In this document: one piece after another, positions 1 to 9,541 of the stretch
Layout: the number at the start of each line of letters is the position of its first letter
How positions within the stretch are numbered: position 1 is the first letter of the stretch
Assembly: GCF_000304475.1 (NCBI RefSeq)
Contig: NC_018948.1
Span: 496,001 to 560,000 of the forward strand
Length of the DNA stretch: 64,000 nucleotides
Direction of reading: 5' to 3'
Source: Kazachstania africana CBS 2517
Taxonomy: Eukaryota > Ascomycota > Saccharomycetes > Saccharomycetales > Saccharomycetaceae
Program-made: the position numbers and the translations under genes
The notes under the pieces: generated by a model
Seen by the model: the letters and a program-made list of their open reading frames with translations, nothing else
What the model was told of the DNA's origin: nothing
The model's database searches: none

Positions 1-64
1 GAGGATTGAACTCACGATCTTGCGATTAACAGTCGCACGCCTTAACCAGCTTGGCCATGGAGTC
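1..64 (-). tRNA. tRNA-Asn (anticodon GTT), cut at its 3' end by the window edge
   Basis: Read on the minus strand the sequence begins GACTCCATGGCCAAG at position 64, runs through an anticodon arm with CTGTTAATC (anticodon GTT) and a T-arm with GAGTTCAATCC. This closely matches the yeast tRNA-Asn(GTT) family. Only the last acceptor-stem bases, beyond position 1, are missing. No intron is seen. Transcription runs leftwards out of the window, so its terminator is not visible. Confidence 0.93.
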
Positions 65-1182
65 ATGTTTTTGTGAATTTTGAGTTTTGAGACTATCACT
101 TATCTTGTGTTTAGAATCAATATTCCCAAAAACGCTCTCACTTTCCAATTCTCGTCAACAAGTGAGCACCTTGACCATAAGTTCAGAACATTCAAAATAT
201 GTTCTATCCCTCACAAATTATATCTTCTGCTCAATTTTAACGCGGATTGCTGTCATAATAGCTGACATTGGAAAGGTTGACAGTTATGATATCCTATCTG
301 ATATACAGCTCCAGTCTTGAGCCATATGTCAAATGATGATACCTCCACAATACAAAAAAAGTTCTGAAGACCGCATCGATCGCCAATTACAATGCGATCA
401 AGAGCTACATCACAACCGTTCCGCTGAAATGCAAAATTATGTCATACGCTCCATAATCCTTAGAGGAGAATAACGGTATAATAGCTGAGAAACCTAATTC
501 TGAAATATATTCGGGGTTATTATAACACCTCGTAGTGCATCATAACAGGAAATATTGGCCTAACGCCATGACAGTCCCATTTTCCTTCTTCACTTCACAC
601 AACCGATTACCAGCTATCCACCTGGTCCTTCACAATTGCGACACGTCATGTATCTACCCATGAGGATTCCAAATCAACCAGATAGTAGGCCATTCTATTG
701 GATGTGAAGTCACGTGGCGCTATTAAAAACCCAAAGACCACAGCTGTTTCTTGATCGGTTGGTTGCAACTTCTGAAAGAGTACCCCAGCTTCACGGAGGT
801 CTCTCTATCCCCCACCGACAAAGAACGTCGGAAGTGTGCCAAGAAAGTTAAATCTGGAATATCAAATGATTTATTCAAAACAGGTCTTGTTGACTTCTGC
901 CGAAAGGGGGGGAAAGGTTTTCGTTACAGAAAAATCAGCCAAAACGATATGTCTTTCGAAAAGGGGCAACAAGTTAAGCATTCTGGGCCTCGAGGATGCA
1001 TGCATTCGTAAAGACCCCCCTACCCCTCTAATTATGGTTTGATGCATAAGTAATCTGAAATAAGATCACCATTCCTATAAATACTTCACATCAAAAAATA
1101 ATATATAATTAAATCGTTTATAAAAGAGATATTTCGAAGCAGACAACTCAATTGCTGTTAAGAGATTTACGAAAGTAGAAAC
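65..1182. other. Intergenic region between tRNA-Asn and GPH1
   Basis: About 1.1 kb without a supported gene. Short open frames here have no recognisable protein content, and the longest (about 751-1011) opens with TTG. It holds a GTCACGTG E-box-type Cbf1 site at 710-717, a cluster of STRE motifs at 905-1027 and a TATAAATA box at 1076-1083, about 100 bases before the GPH1 start. No clear long terminal repeat was found although the region flanks a tRNA gene. Confidence 0.6.
905..1027. promoter_or_regulatory. Cluster of four stress response elements (STRE) upstream of GPH1
   Basis: AGGGG at 905-909 and 962-966 and CCCCT at 1017-1021 and 1023-1027 match the Msn2/Msn4 core. They lie 155-280 bases upstream of the GPH1 start, with a TATAAATA box at 1076-1083. 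S. cerevisiae GPH1 is known to be induced by stress and at diauxic shift through such elements. That the sites are bound here is inference. Confidence 0.55.
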
Positions 1183-3876
1183 ATGGCTCCCCCTCCTAGT
1201 ACTAGCACTACTAACGATTTAATCACTGAAAAACATTCTTCACCACATCCTCCAAAACTGACTAGGAGACTGACAGGGTTTTTACCTCAGGAAATTAAGG
1301 CTATCGATGCTACAATTCCCCTAAAATCTAGAGCACTATGGAATAAAAATCAGGTTAAGAAATTTGACACGGCCGATAGTTTCCAGCAAAGATTTATTGA
1401 TCATGTCGAAACTACCTTGGCTAGATCTCTGTATAACTGTGATGATTTGGCTGCTTATGACGCTACTTCAATGGCAATTAGAGATAATTTGGTCATTGAC
1501 TGGAATAAAACACAACAAAAATTTACCACAAGAGATCCAAAGAGAGTCTATTATCTTTCATTAGAATTTCTCATGGGTAGAGCTCTTGATAATGCCTTGA
1601 TCAACATGAAAACTGATGATGAGAACACAGATTCAAGAGAAATGGTTAGGAACGCATTAGATGATCTAGGTTTTAAGTTAGAAGATGTTCTGGAGCAAGA
1701 ACCAGATGCAGGTCTAGGTAATGGTGGTCTGGGTCGTCTTGCTGCCTGTTTTGTCGATTCCATGGCCACCGAAAATATCCCGGCTTGGGGTTACGGTATT
1801 CGCTACCAATATGGTATCTTTGCTCAAAAAATCATAAATGGTTATCAAGTCGAAACACCAGACTATTGGTTAAATTTTGGTAATGCTTGGGAAATCGAAC
1901 GTAATGAAGTTCAATATCCTGTTACATTCTACGGTTACGTAGAGAGAAATGAAGCGAATGAATCGACTCTATCTCCATCTCAATGGATTGGTGGAGAAAG
2001 ATTACTAGCTGTCGCCTATGATTTCCCAGTTCCCGGTTATAAAACATCGAATGTTAATAATTTGAGATTATGGCAAGCAAGACCAACCACTGAATTCGAT
2101 TTCGCTAAATTCAACAACGGTGAATACCAAAATTCAGTTGATCAACAGCAACGTGCAGAATCCGTTTCAGCTGTATTGTATCCAAATGACAATTTCCAAC
2201 AAGGTAAAGAATTAAGGTTGAAACAACAATACTTCTGGTGTTCTGCCTCCTTACATGATATTATTAGAAGATTTAAGAAATCCAAGAGACCTTGGTCTGA
2301 ATTTACTGACCAAGTGGCCATTCAATTGAATGATACGCATCCAACTTTGGCAATCGTAGAGTTACAAAGAATTCTTGTCGATTTGGAAAAATTAGACTGG
2401 CACGAAGCCTGGAACATCGTCACTAATACCTTTGCTTATACAAACCACACTGTTATGCAAGAAGCTTTGGAAAAATGGCCAATTGGTCTTTTCGGTCACT
2501 TATTGCCAAGACACTTGGAAATCATTTACGATATAAACTGGTTCTTCTTACAAGATGTTGCCAAAAAATTCCCAAAGGATGTAGATCTCTTATCACGTGT
2601 TTCAATAATTGAAGAAGGTGGAGCTGAAAGACAAATAAGAATGGCCTTCTTAGCTATTATTGGGTCACATAAGGTTAATGGTGTTGCAGAATTACATTCT
2701 GAATTAATCAAAACAACAATTTTCAAAGATTTTGTAAAGATTTTTGGTCCTTCGAAATTCACAAACGTCACCAACGGTATTACACCAAGAAGATGGTTGA
2801 AACAAGCAAATCCAAAACTAGATGAATTGATTTGTCAAACACTGGATGATCCAAAGAGTAAATATTTACTGAATATGCCAATCTTAACCAAATTGGCTCA
2901 ATACGCTGAAGATCCCCAATTCCAACAAAAGTGGAGTGATGTTAAAAAGTACAACAAGATAAGGCTAGCAGATTTGATGAAGAGTCTAAATGACGGAGTA
3001 GACGTCATTGATAGAGAACATATTGACGATACTTTGTTTGATATTCAAGTTAAACGTATTCATGAATACAAGCGTCAACAGATGAATATTTTTGGTGTCA
3101 TTTATCGTTACTTGTGTATTAAACAAATGGCTAAGGAGGGCAAACCATTCAAAGAAATTGCCAAAAAATTCCCTCGTAAAGTATCAATCTTTGGCGGTAA
3201 GAGTGCCCCAGGTTATTACATGGCAAAATTGATTATTAAGCTAATCAATTCGGTTGCAGATGTTGTCAATAATGATCCTGATGTTGGTAGTCTGTTAAAG
3301 ATCTTTTTCATTCCTGAATACAATGTTTCAAAGGCTGAAATTATTATTCCAGCAAGTGATTTAAGTGAGCATATTTCAACTGCTGGTACTGAAGCTTCAG
3401 GTACTTCAAATATGAAATTTGTCATGAACGGTGGTTTAATTATTGGTACTGTTGATGGTGCAAATGTTGAAATTACTAGAGAAATTGGAGAGGATAACAT
3501 CTTCCTTTTTGGTAACTTGAGTGAAAATGTTGAGGATTTAAGATATAATCATCAATACAACAAACAAGAATTACCAAAATCATTACAGATTGTAATGGAC
3601 TCCCTTGAATCTGGCGTCTTTTCAACTGATGAACAAAAGGAATTCAAACCAATCGTCGATACCATCAAACACCATGGAGATTATTATCTAGTTTCCGATG
3701 ATTTTGAATCATATATTGCCACCCAAGAATTGGTTGATCAAGTTTACCATAACGAAAAAAGCGAATGGATCAAGAAGAGCATTTTGAGTGTCGCTAATGT
3801 TGGATTTTTCAGTAGTGACCGTTGTATTGAGGAATATGCTGACACCATCTGGAATGTTGAACCGGTTAAGTCCTAA
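1183..3876 (+). CDS. GPH1: Glycogen phosphorylase
   Basis: Encodes 897 residues, close to the roughly 900 of S. cerevisiae Gph1. The enzyme uses inorganic phosphate to release glucose-1-phosphate from glycogen in the cytosol. The N-terminal RRLTGFLPQE segment carries the threonine (residue 31) at the position of the yeast regulatory phosphorylation site. Conserved family stretches include VYYLSLEFLMGRAL near 125, GLGNGGLGRLAACF near 180 and the C-terminal pyridoxal-phosphate motif EASGTSNMKF, whose lysine is residue 745. The ATG follows a TATA box and STRE cluster, consistent with stress and post-diauxic induction. The next gene downstream is unrelated and reads in the same direction. Identity is secure; no defect is seen. 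Confidence 0.97.
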   Translation: MAPPPSTSTTNDLITEKHSSPHPPKLTRRLTGFLPQEIKAIDATIPLKSRALWNKNQVKKFDTADSFQQRFIDHVETTLARSLYNCDDLAAYDATSMAIRDNLVIDWNKTQQKFTTRDPKRVYYLSLEFLMGRALDNALINMKTDDENTDSREMVRNALDDLGFKLEDVLEQEPDAGLGNGGLGRLAACFVDSMATENIPAWGYGIRYQYGIFAQKIINGYQVETPDYWLNFGNAWEIERNEVQYPVTFYGYVERNEANESTLSPSQWIGGERLLAVAYDFPVPGYKTSNVNNLRLWQARPTTEFDFAKFNNGEYQNSVDQQQRAESVSAVLYPNDNFQQGKELRLKQQYFWCSASLHDIIRRFKKSKRPWSEFTDQVAIQLNDTHPTLAIVELQRILVDLEKLDWHEAWNIVTNTFAYTNHTVMQEALEKWPIGLFGHLLPRHLEIIYDINWFFLQDVAKKFPKDVDLLSRVSIIEEGGAERQIRMAFLAIIGSHKVNGVAELHSELIKTTIFKDFVKIFGPSKFTNVTNGITPRRWLKQANPKLDELICQTLDDPKSKYLLNMPILTKLAQYAEDPQFQQKWSDVKKYNKIRLADLMKSLNDGVDVIDREHIDDTLFDIQVKRIHEYKRQQMNIFGVIYRYLCIKQMAKEGKPFKEIAKKFPRKVSIFGGKSAPGYYMAKLIIKLINSVADVVNNDPDVGSLLKIFFIPEYNVSKAEIIIPASDLSEHISTAGTEASGTSNMKFVMNGGLIIGTVDGANVEITREIGEDNIFLFGNLSENVEDLRYNHQYNKQELPKSLQIVMDSLESGVFSTDEQKEFKPIVDTIKHHGDYYLVSDDFESYIATQELVDQVYHNEKSEWIKKSILSVANVGFFSSDRCIEEYADTIWNVEPVKS

Positions 3877-4267
3877 TAAATTCTTAAAACATTAAATAAA
3901 CTTTTATATATCGCGACTCAAACTTTTAAATTTTGGAAATATAAATCGGCTGATATTGTTCTGTCATTCTGCCTATGTTAACCTATCAGAAACACCAGTG
4001 CAGAAGCCTGAACAGCTATGGGGGCGTTGTTAAGTCTAGGGCGCCTTTCTTGTTTGTTCAATTCAATGAAAATGGGTTATGACACAAAATATTTGTAGCT
4101 GAAAATAATGATGAAAGCTGACACTTTGGCAATATAATCTTTAACAGCTTTAATAGAAAGGCACATATTTACCAATATTCTCCACTAGAATTAAAAGAAA
4201 CATTTTTACAAAATAGTTGCTTCATAATAGCTTATTTAGAATTATCCGTACTTGGCTTTTTAGAAAT
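3877..4267. other. Intergenic region between GPH1 and an unrecognised gene
   Basis: About 390 bases serving as GPH1 3' end and upstream region of the next gene. AT-rich, with a short GC-richer patch near 4015-4050. I see no RNA gene, repeat or convincing regulatory motif. Confidence 0.4.
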
Positions 4268-5884
4268 ATGCACATTGCAGCAGGAGCACCAGTTGCGAAG
4301 TTCGATGTCCTTCAAGAGAACAAAGATATGAAGGCTACAAATGTTTATTCCTCCAATCTACAACCGGGTGGTACGAATTTTAAACAAAGGCCTTCTCCAT
4401 TTTTCATTATGCATGATAGAAGAAAAAGGGCCACAACCACTGTACTAAAAAACATGGAAGAAAATCATGACTTTGACGTTGCTAGATTGAATAATATCTC
4501 CCAGCATTTATTAGAATCCGGAACTCTATCAGAACACAGTATGGATGATGTGCTTTCTATATCTTCCTCAATTTATAGCGAAGTAGCGGCATGGCGAGAC
4601 AATGACAAGGAGGAAGACACTTTCAAAATGCCCAGCCAGGGATTAAATGACGACCAAAAAGAGCTAAAAACACAGGTTGGTAGTGATGATTACGCGACCA
4701 AAAGGCAAGCACCACACAAAGATAGTTCTTATTTTACTGGACTAGTTGGTAGATTGAAATTCAAGAATAGAATAGAAGCTGAAGAGGTCTCAACAAGTGC
4801 AATTGGCACAACGATCAACTTGAAAGGATTTCAAAAATCATCTGTTAGTGCAGCCGCTACGGAAAATAAATTAGAAACTGGTACACTGTCCACTATGCAC
4901 TCCGAGGAAAATAATTTAAATCATACTTCTAGCCTAATCAAATATTCTTACAAAATGGTAGATAATTTATTGGGTACATCTTCAGATCAGATAAGTTTCA
5001 ATGACAGTGAACATGTGTTTGAGTCTGTTAAAAAATTTGGAGTGGGTATATTCACCCCTCCAACATCACCAAATGACAACAAACCAAATGACACATTTCT
5101 GTTGATTGGGAATGATGCTAACATGCTTACCACTTCCTTTTCTTCGATCAGGACACACCATGAACATAAATTTGACACTGAGAGACAAATGGGAATGACT
5201 CATACTTTAAGATGGACTGGAAATGACTCTGTCGTTATTGATGTTCCCGTTACGACGGCATTTTATCAAACGAAATTGGCAAGAGCGATACCCAGGAGAA
5301 CCAAGGATGGAATTCAAAAAGCGTTTCAAAGGTTAATAAAAATGCCAGTAAATACACAAGAGTATATGAAAGTGGCACTTAAGAATGGAGATATTGTCAT
5401 GGTGCCAATCACGAGAGGCGATGCCATAAAGGACTATCTGGTATTAAAGACAAATTTACTTGAAGCTTTTAATTGCAAAGAAAGTGACACTGGCGTGAAC
5501 TTTTTTGAAAAAATGATGGGAGCATACTGTCCTATATGTCTCAGAGGACAAAAATACCTTATCTGGGATGAACTTTCAGGATTTCGTAAGAAGCACGATG
5601 CCTTCTATAAGCAATTACAAAGTCACAATGGAGGCAAATGGTTTTATTCGGTTTACTCTAAGTTTTCTGAATGGAAGCTAGGATCCGTAGAGTTTGAAGC
5701 ACAATGTGAGCTACAATTTAGCGGTATCATGAGGGCAATGAGAAGTCACAAGTATCGTACATGGAAAAACAAGAACAATCAAAAGAAATTAGCTCTTGAT
5801 TTCTGTAGGGAAGCCTGTAAAAACAGTGTGAAGGCGGAGCTCTTGGTGGCATCTGTAAAACTTTGGCAAATGAATAGTACATAA
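4268..5884 (+). CDS. Protein of unknown function, 538 residues, with a compact C-terminal half
   Basis: I do not recognise this protein. The frame is open from 4217, but that entry codon is TTG; the first in-frame ATG is at 4268 and a second is at 4328. The N-terminal 270 residues are polar, rich in Ser, Asn, Asp and Lys, and look disordered. They include FTPPTSPND, a possible proline-directed phosphorylation site. The C-terminal 230 residues are more hydrophobic and look folded, with a Cys-Pro-x-Cys pair (CPIC), several Trp and Tyr, and a basic segment RSHKYRTWKNKNNQKK near the end. There is no signal peptide or membrane span. It lies between GPH1 and HSP31, two stress-type genes, but this gives no firm clue. 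It may be a fast-evolving family member or a lineage-specific gene. Confidence 0.75.
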   Translation: MHIAAGAPVAKFDVLQENKDMKATNVYSSNLQPGGTNFKQRPSPFFIMHDRRKRATTTVLKNMEENHDFDVARLNNISQHLLESGTLSEHSMDDVLSISSSIYSEVAAWRDNDKEEDTFKMPSQGLNDDQKELKTQVGSDDYATKRQAPHKDSSYFTGLVGRLKFKNRIEAEEVSTSAIGTTINLKGFQKSSVSAAATENKLETGTLSTMHSEENNLNHTSSLIKYSYKMVDNLLGTSSDQISFNDSEHVFESVKKFGVGIFTPPTSPNDNKPNDTFLLIGNDANMLTTSFSSIRTHHEHKFDTERQMGMTHTLRWTGNDSVVIDVPVTTAFYQTKLARAIPRRTKDGIQKAFQRLIKMPVNTQEYMKVALKNGDIVMVPITRGDAIKDYLVLKTNLLEAFNCKESDTGVNFFEKMMGAYCPICLRGQKYLIWDELSGFRKKHDAFYKQLQSHNGGKWFYSVYSKFSEWKLGSVEFEAQCELQFSGIMRAMRSHKYRTWKNKNNQKKLALDFCREACKNSVKAELLVASVKLWQMNST

Positions 5885-6519
5885 ATTCTATAAGCAAACT
5901 GTAAATACTGCTTGTTTCATCAATAACGATGTAAATTTCTCTCTCCTGCAACCTGAATAACGAAAAGATTATCTCCCTTAGCAGAGTCCGTCCTGTCCTT
6001 TCTGAACCGGCAATTGATAGTATACACAAGATATGTTAAAATGGGTGCAAGTAGCTACTTTAACGTATATCCCTGAAGCAAACAATGTGATACATCCAAT
6101 GTAGAATGGACCTGCCACACGGGCCATGAAGAAGATATTCTTACTGCAAAGGAAAGAAAGAAAAAGAAACCTCCCCTAGCAGTGATCATGTAATAACTTT
6201 ATGGTAGTGTGTCCATTTGTGTCTAAGAGCCTTCCATGAACTTTCTTCATTCAATTAGGATTTACTGACACACATTCGAATACCCAAGAGCTGAACCATC
6301 AGGCATGAGAGACCTTTCGTGAAGAGGGCTGCGACAGAAGCTCTGGTTTCAAGCATCCTTAACATTCGGAAAATCCTGTAAACGGTCGTTGGGGAAAAGT
6401 ATTTAAAGGGAGCACAATGATGAGGACAAGTTATCGTTGATGTTGAGGTCATTTTCTTTCTTAGGAAGACACTAAACTTAACAGTTTTATATCAATTATA
6501 AATAATTTATACAAGAAAA
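5885..6519. other. Intergenic region upstream of HSP31
   Basis: About 635 bases. Contains one STRE (CCCCT at 6173-6177) roughly 340 bases before the HSP31 start, and AT-rich sequence immediately upstream of it. Frames on either strand (for example 6255-6452 minus) have no recognisable protein content. Nothing else is supported. Confidence 0.45.
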
Positions 6520-7245
6520 ATGGTTGCCAACAAGAGAGCTTTAATCGCCTTAACTTCGTACCACGGTCCATTGTATGCAGACGGTAGTAAGACTGGTGTC
6601 TTCTTTGTCGAAGCTTTACACCCATTCAAGAATTACAGGGCCAGAGGTTATGAAGTTGATTTCGTTTCTGAAACGGGCACTTTCGGTTGGGATGATCACT
6701 CGTTAACTGAAGACTTCTTGAACGGTCAGGACAAAAAAGATTACGAAACAAAGGATTCTGATTTATACAAGGCTTTAGCTAAGGTGAAAAAGCCAAGCGA
6801 AATCAATGCTGCTGACTACTCTATCTTCTTCGCTTCTGCCGGCCACGGTACTCTATTCGACTACCCAACTGCTAAAGGTCTACAAAGCCTTGCTGCCGAC
6901 ATCTACGATAAAGGTGGTATTGTAGCTGCTGTCTGCCATGGTCCAGCCATTTTTGACGGTCTGAATGACAAGAAAACTGGTAAAAATATCTTGAACGGTA
7001 AGGCCATCACTGGTTTCACCGACATTGGTGAAACCATGCTGGGTGTCGACACAATCATGAAGGAGATGAACTTACTTTCCGTTGAAGACATTGCCAAGAA
7101 ATATAATGTCAAATTCTTATCTCCAATCGGGCCATGGGATGACTACTCCATCACTGACGACAGAATTATCACTGGTGTCAACCCAGCATCCGCCGGTTCT
7201 ACTGCAACCAGATCTATGGATGCCTTAGAAAAACAAATGAATTAA
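6520..7245 (+). CDS. HSP31: DJ-1/PfpI family protein, Hsp31 (glutathione-independent glyoxalase III, chaperone)
   Basis: The 241-residue product matches the Hsp31 subfamily of the DJ-1 superfamily (about 237 residues in S. cerevisiae). Members convert methylglyoxal to lactate without glutathione and act as cytosolic holdase chaperones. The catalytic set is in place: Glu31 in FFVEALHP, and the nucleophile elbow AAVCHGP with Cys139 and His140. GTLFDYPTAKGL and GPWDDYSITDDRIITGVNPAS are typical of the family. Codon use is biased to preferred yeast codons, suggesting high expression. In S. cerevisiae HSP31 is a chromosome IV gene, so its place beside GPH1 and the YMR295C homologue is a lineage rearrangement. 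S. cerevisiae has close paralogues (HSP32, HSP33, SNO4), so the exact paralogue name is by sequence similarity only. Confidence 0.92.
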   Translation: MVANKRALIALTSYHGPLYADGSKTGVFFVEALHPFKNYRARGYEVDFVSETGTFGWDDHSLTEDFLNGQDKKDYETKDSDLYKALAKVKKPSEINAADYSIFFASAGHGTLFDYPTAKGLQSLAADIYDKGGIVAAVCHGPAIFDGLNDKKTGKNILNGKAITGFTDIGETMLGVDTIMKEMNLLSVEDIAKKYNVKFLSPIGPWDDYSITDDRIITGVNPASAGSTATRSMDALEKQMN

Positions 7246-7717
7246 GTAACTATAGATAATATTAGATAAATTGCAAATAGCGTAGCTTTAGTCACGATTT
7301 TCTTCTTCTTTCATCACCATTTAAGCTCTTGTATGTCACAACCTACGCTTTCTCCAGAGTATGTCTCTTACAAGTCTCCTCCACCCACTTTTTATACAGA
7401 CAATTCTAACCCCACGAGACCACATTCGATGCTCTTCATCAGAACGGTTTGGATGAGGAATATATGTCACCTCATGTGGTGCGAAATTTCTTGGCAAAAT
7501 GTCGGCAGGAATTCCTCGAGGAAAAATTTCTCGAGGTTATAAATTTAGAAGCAACATGAATGAACCATTTAGATCAATCAAATTAATCACTTGTCCGGTT
7601 TCCCTAGTGGTTGTAGAAGCTAGCTTATGGAAATTATACTGTAAATATTTACATATTTAATCTTTTCTATTTTTTACTGGCTGTCTAGACCCTTCTTTTC
7701 CAATATTAGAGCAAAAA
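7246..7717. other. Intergenic region at the left end of an inverted gene block
   Basis: About 470 bases between HSP31 and the YMR295C homologue. A perfect 12-base palindrome TTCCTCGAGGAA lies at 512-523 of this kilobase (7512-7523), and TTTCTCGAGG follows at 7527-7536, preceded by an AAAAATTT RRPE-like core. Gene order puts the left breakpoint of the inversion described in the findings here or just to the left. No gene is supported. Confidence 0.45.
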
Positions 7718-8266
7718 ATGGTTAATTTCAGAAGGAAATCAAATAATAACAATACTGACCAAAAGGTCCAAGTATCCAAGGAAGATCAAGCAAGATTGAA
7801 AGTTCGTACAGCCTCTGTTGCAGACCCAATTTTAGATGCAGTTCAAGAAGCTCAACCATTTGAAGAAGCTGCGGACGTTTTCCATGACAACATGAACAGA
7901 CAATCATACTTCTCTACCGGGCAAGGTGGCTTACGTGATGTATTTGGTCAACCAATTGGTCAACCAGATATTTCTAATCCTACAAGGTCAAGAGATGAAA
8001 GACCGTTGGATACAATCAGAAGTTTTGAATATGCTGTGTCAGGTGATCCAACTTGGGGCCAACAGTTAGAGACGTCAAGACTTGGATTTAACGTTCGTCC
8101 TGACTATCCATTTTTAAATACAGAAATGAATCCATACAATAATGCTCAAAATCAAATGTATGCACAACAAGCCGTTTACCAGGCACCTGTTAATAACGGT
8201 GAATCAGCTACCAAGAAAAAGAAGAAGAGAAACTTTTTTGGTAGAAAGAAGAAGAACGCAGATTGA
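7718..8266 (+). CDS. Homologue of S. cerevisiae YMR295C/YGR273C, function unknown
   Basis: The 182-residue protein resembles the paired S. cerevisiae proteins YMR295C and YGR273C, which have no firmly assigned molecular role; YMR295C has been reported in bud or plasma-membrane fractions. Visible parts are an Asn-rich basic N-terminus (FRRKSNNNNTDQ), a central conserved stretch around DVFGQPIGQPD and TIRSFEYAVSGDPTWG, and a strongly basic C-terminus with KKKKKR and GRKKK runs that could bind acidic phospholipids or act as a nuclear signal. There is no signal peptide or membrane span. It converges on JNM1 with 66 bases between stop codons, as the S. cerevisiae neighbours YMR295C and JNM1 do. 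Identification is by sequence and by synteny. Confidence 0.88.
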   Translation: MVNFRRKSNNNNTDQKVQVSKEDQARLKVRTASVADPILDAVQEAQPFEEAADVFHDNMNRQSYFSTGQGGLRDVFGQPIGQPDISNPTRSRDERPLDTIRSFEYAVSGDPTWGQQLETSRLGFNVRPDYPFLNTEMNPYNNAQNQMYAQQAVYQAPVNNGESATKKKKKRNFFGRKKKNAD

Positions 8267-8332
8267 TGCAATTACAATACCTCCCATTCCTTATACATTA
8301 TGTCTATATACTAAAAGAAAAGGAACAACTGG

Positions 8333-9421
8333 TTATTCTCGTAAAACTTTATCTAATTTCATATTTAATTCATCAATTTTTGAATATATGCCTTTTAAAT
8401 TCCCATCAATATTCTTCTCTTGTGCAATTAATTTCTCATTCATTGTTTTTAACGTGTTTTCCCACTTATTCGATTGTACTTGTAAGTCTTTAATGGTAGA
8501 ATCAATACATCGTATCCTATCTAGACTTTCTACAACGTTATTATTTAAATCACCAATATACCTCACTCTATCTACCATATTTGGTAAATATGATTCATAA
8601 CTTCGTAAATTAGTCACCATCTGGAGCCCCTCTTTGTCCAGTGTCATTTCTCTTTTCAAATTTATGTTTAATTCGTCTAATATAGTAGGCTCTTTACCCA
8701 TTTTTTTATTCAAAAGAGATTCTTCGAATTTGACACTAACTTCATCTAATTTTCTTTGGAACCTAGATAATGTTTTCCCATTTTTATCATCATTAAGGAT
8801 TGTAAGATGTCTATAGAGTTCATTCAGTTGTGTAACAATTGGTTTGGCATTTCCTGGACTCCAATCGTTTGTCCCAACTCTTTCTTCAATATTTCTAATT
8901 CTGGCATCTAGTTTCAGAATCTTTTGTAAATCGTTAAAATCCAATTGAATCTTTTCAGGCAACTTGATCATCTCATCATTGCGTAATTCCTTCGTGGCCA
9001 TGAATTTGCCTCTTAATTCTTTTAAAGTCGTGGTATACTGTTCACCTAGCTTATCACGCAACTCTTTTAAGAAGGTAACTTCTTGTATGCTGGTCTCGTC
9101 CACTTTTAAAGCTTCTAGTTCACTGCGTATGCGTGATAATGTCTCGCTGACAGCTTCACCAGAGACTCTTTGTTTCGAATCTACAGATGTGTCCAGCACC
9201 AAAACTGATTCGATAGCCTTCCGACTGTTCTCTATACTTGGAACACTGTCGTATACAATACCTCTCGATGGGTGTTCATGCCTCGAACTGTTCGATTCAT
9301 ATTGTCCAAGCAAATCTCTGTTATCCACATTGTTTTCGAAAATTTGCTGACCTTGCTCATCTACGCCAAGTAACTCATTATAATCGACGTCCTCATTCTC
9401 ATGCAACTCAATGACACCCAT
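8333..9421 (-). CDS. JNM1: Dynactin subunit Jnm1 (dynamitin/p50-like)
   Basis: The 362-residue coiled-coil protein matches yeast Jnm1 in length (about 373), composition and gene neighbourhood (next to HER2 and the YMR295C homologue). Jnm1 is the dynamitin-like part of dynactin, which activates cytoplasmic dynein for nuclear migration into the bud. The N-terminal 100 residues are acidic (ENEDVDYNELLG), and the rest is heptad-like helix with long Leu, Ile, Glu and Lys stretches, ending in a predicted coiled coil around IYSKIDELNMKLDKVL. The frame opens at 9439 with GTG; the first ATG is at 9421 and fits the acidic start. Primary sequence in this family diverges fast, so the assignment rests partly on synteny. 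DYN3, another motor-complex gene, lies 8 kb away. Confidence 0.88.
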   Translation of the reverse strand: MGVIELHENEDVDYNELLGVDEQGQQIFENNVDNRDLLGQYESNSSRHEHPSRGIVYDSVPSIENSRKAIESVLVLDTSVDSKQRVSGEAVSETLSRIRSELEALKVDETSIQEVTFLKELRDKLGEQYTTTLKELRGKFMATKELRNDEMIKLPEKIQLDFNDLQKILKLDARIRNIEERVGTNDWSPGNAKPIVTQLNELYRHLTILNDDKNGKTLSRFQRKLDEVSVKFEESLLNKKMGKEPTILDELNINLKREMTLDKEGLQMVTNLRSYESYLPNMVDRVRYIGDLNNNVVESLDRIRCIDSTIKDLQVQSNKWENTLKTMNEKLIAQEKNIDGNLKGIYSKIDELNMKLDKVLRE

Positions 9422-9541
9422 TGCTAGTGATAACCTCACTGTTTTCCTTCAATAAGCTTTTTTTCATAAGGCCTTTAACATCTTTTAAAAATCCACATCT
9501 CTTGTGAACGGAATATACAAAGAGTTACAAGTTGATAAAGT

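Noticed and set aside
751..1042. Overlapping short frames upstream of GPH1
   Set aside because: They open with TTG or lack recognisable sequence, overlap STREs and a TATA box, and fit a promoter better.
8142..8600. Frame overlapping the ends of the YMR295C homologue and JNM1
   Set aside because: It is a shadow of two well-supported genes in other frames.
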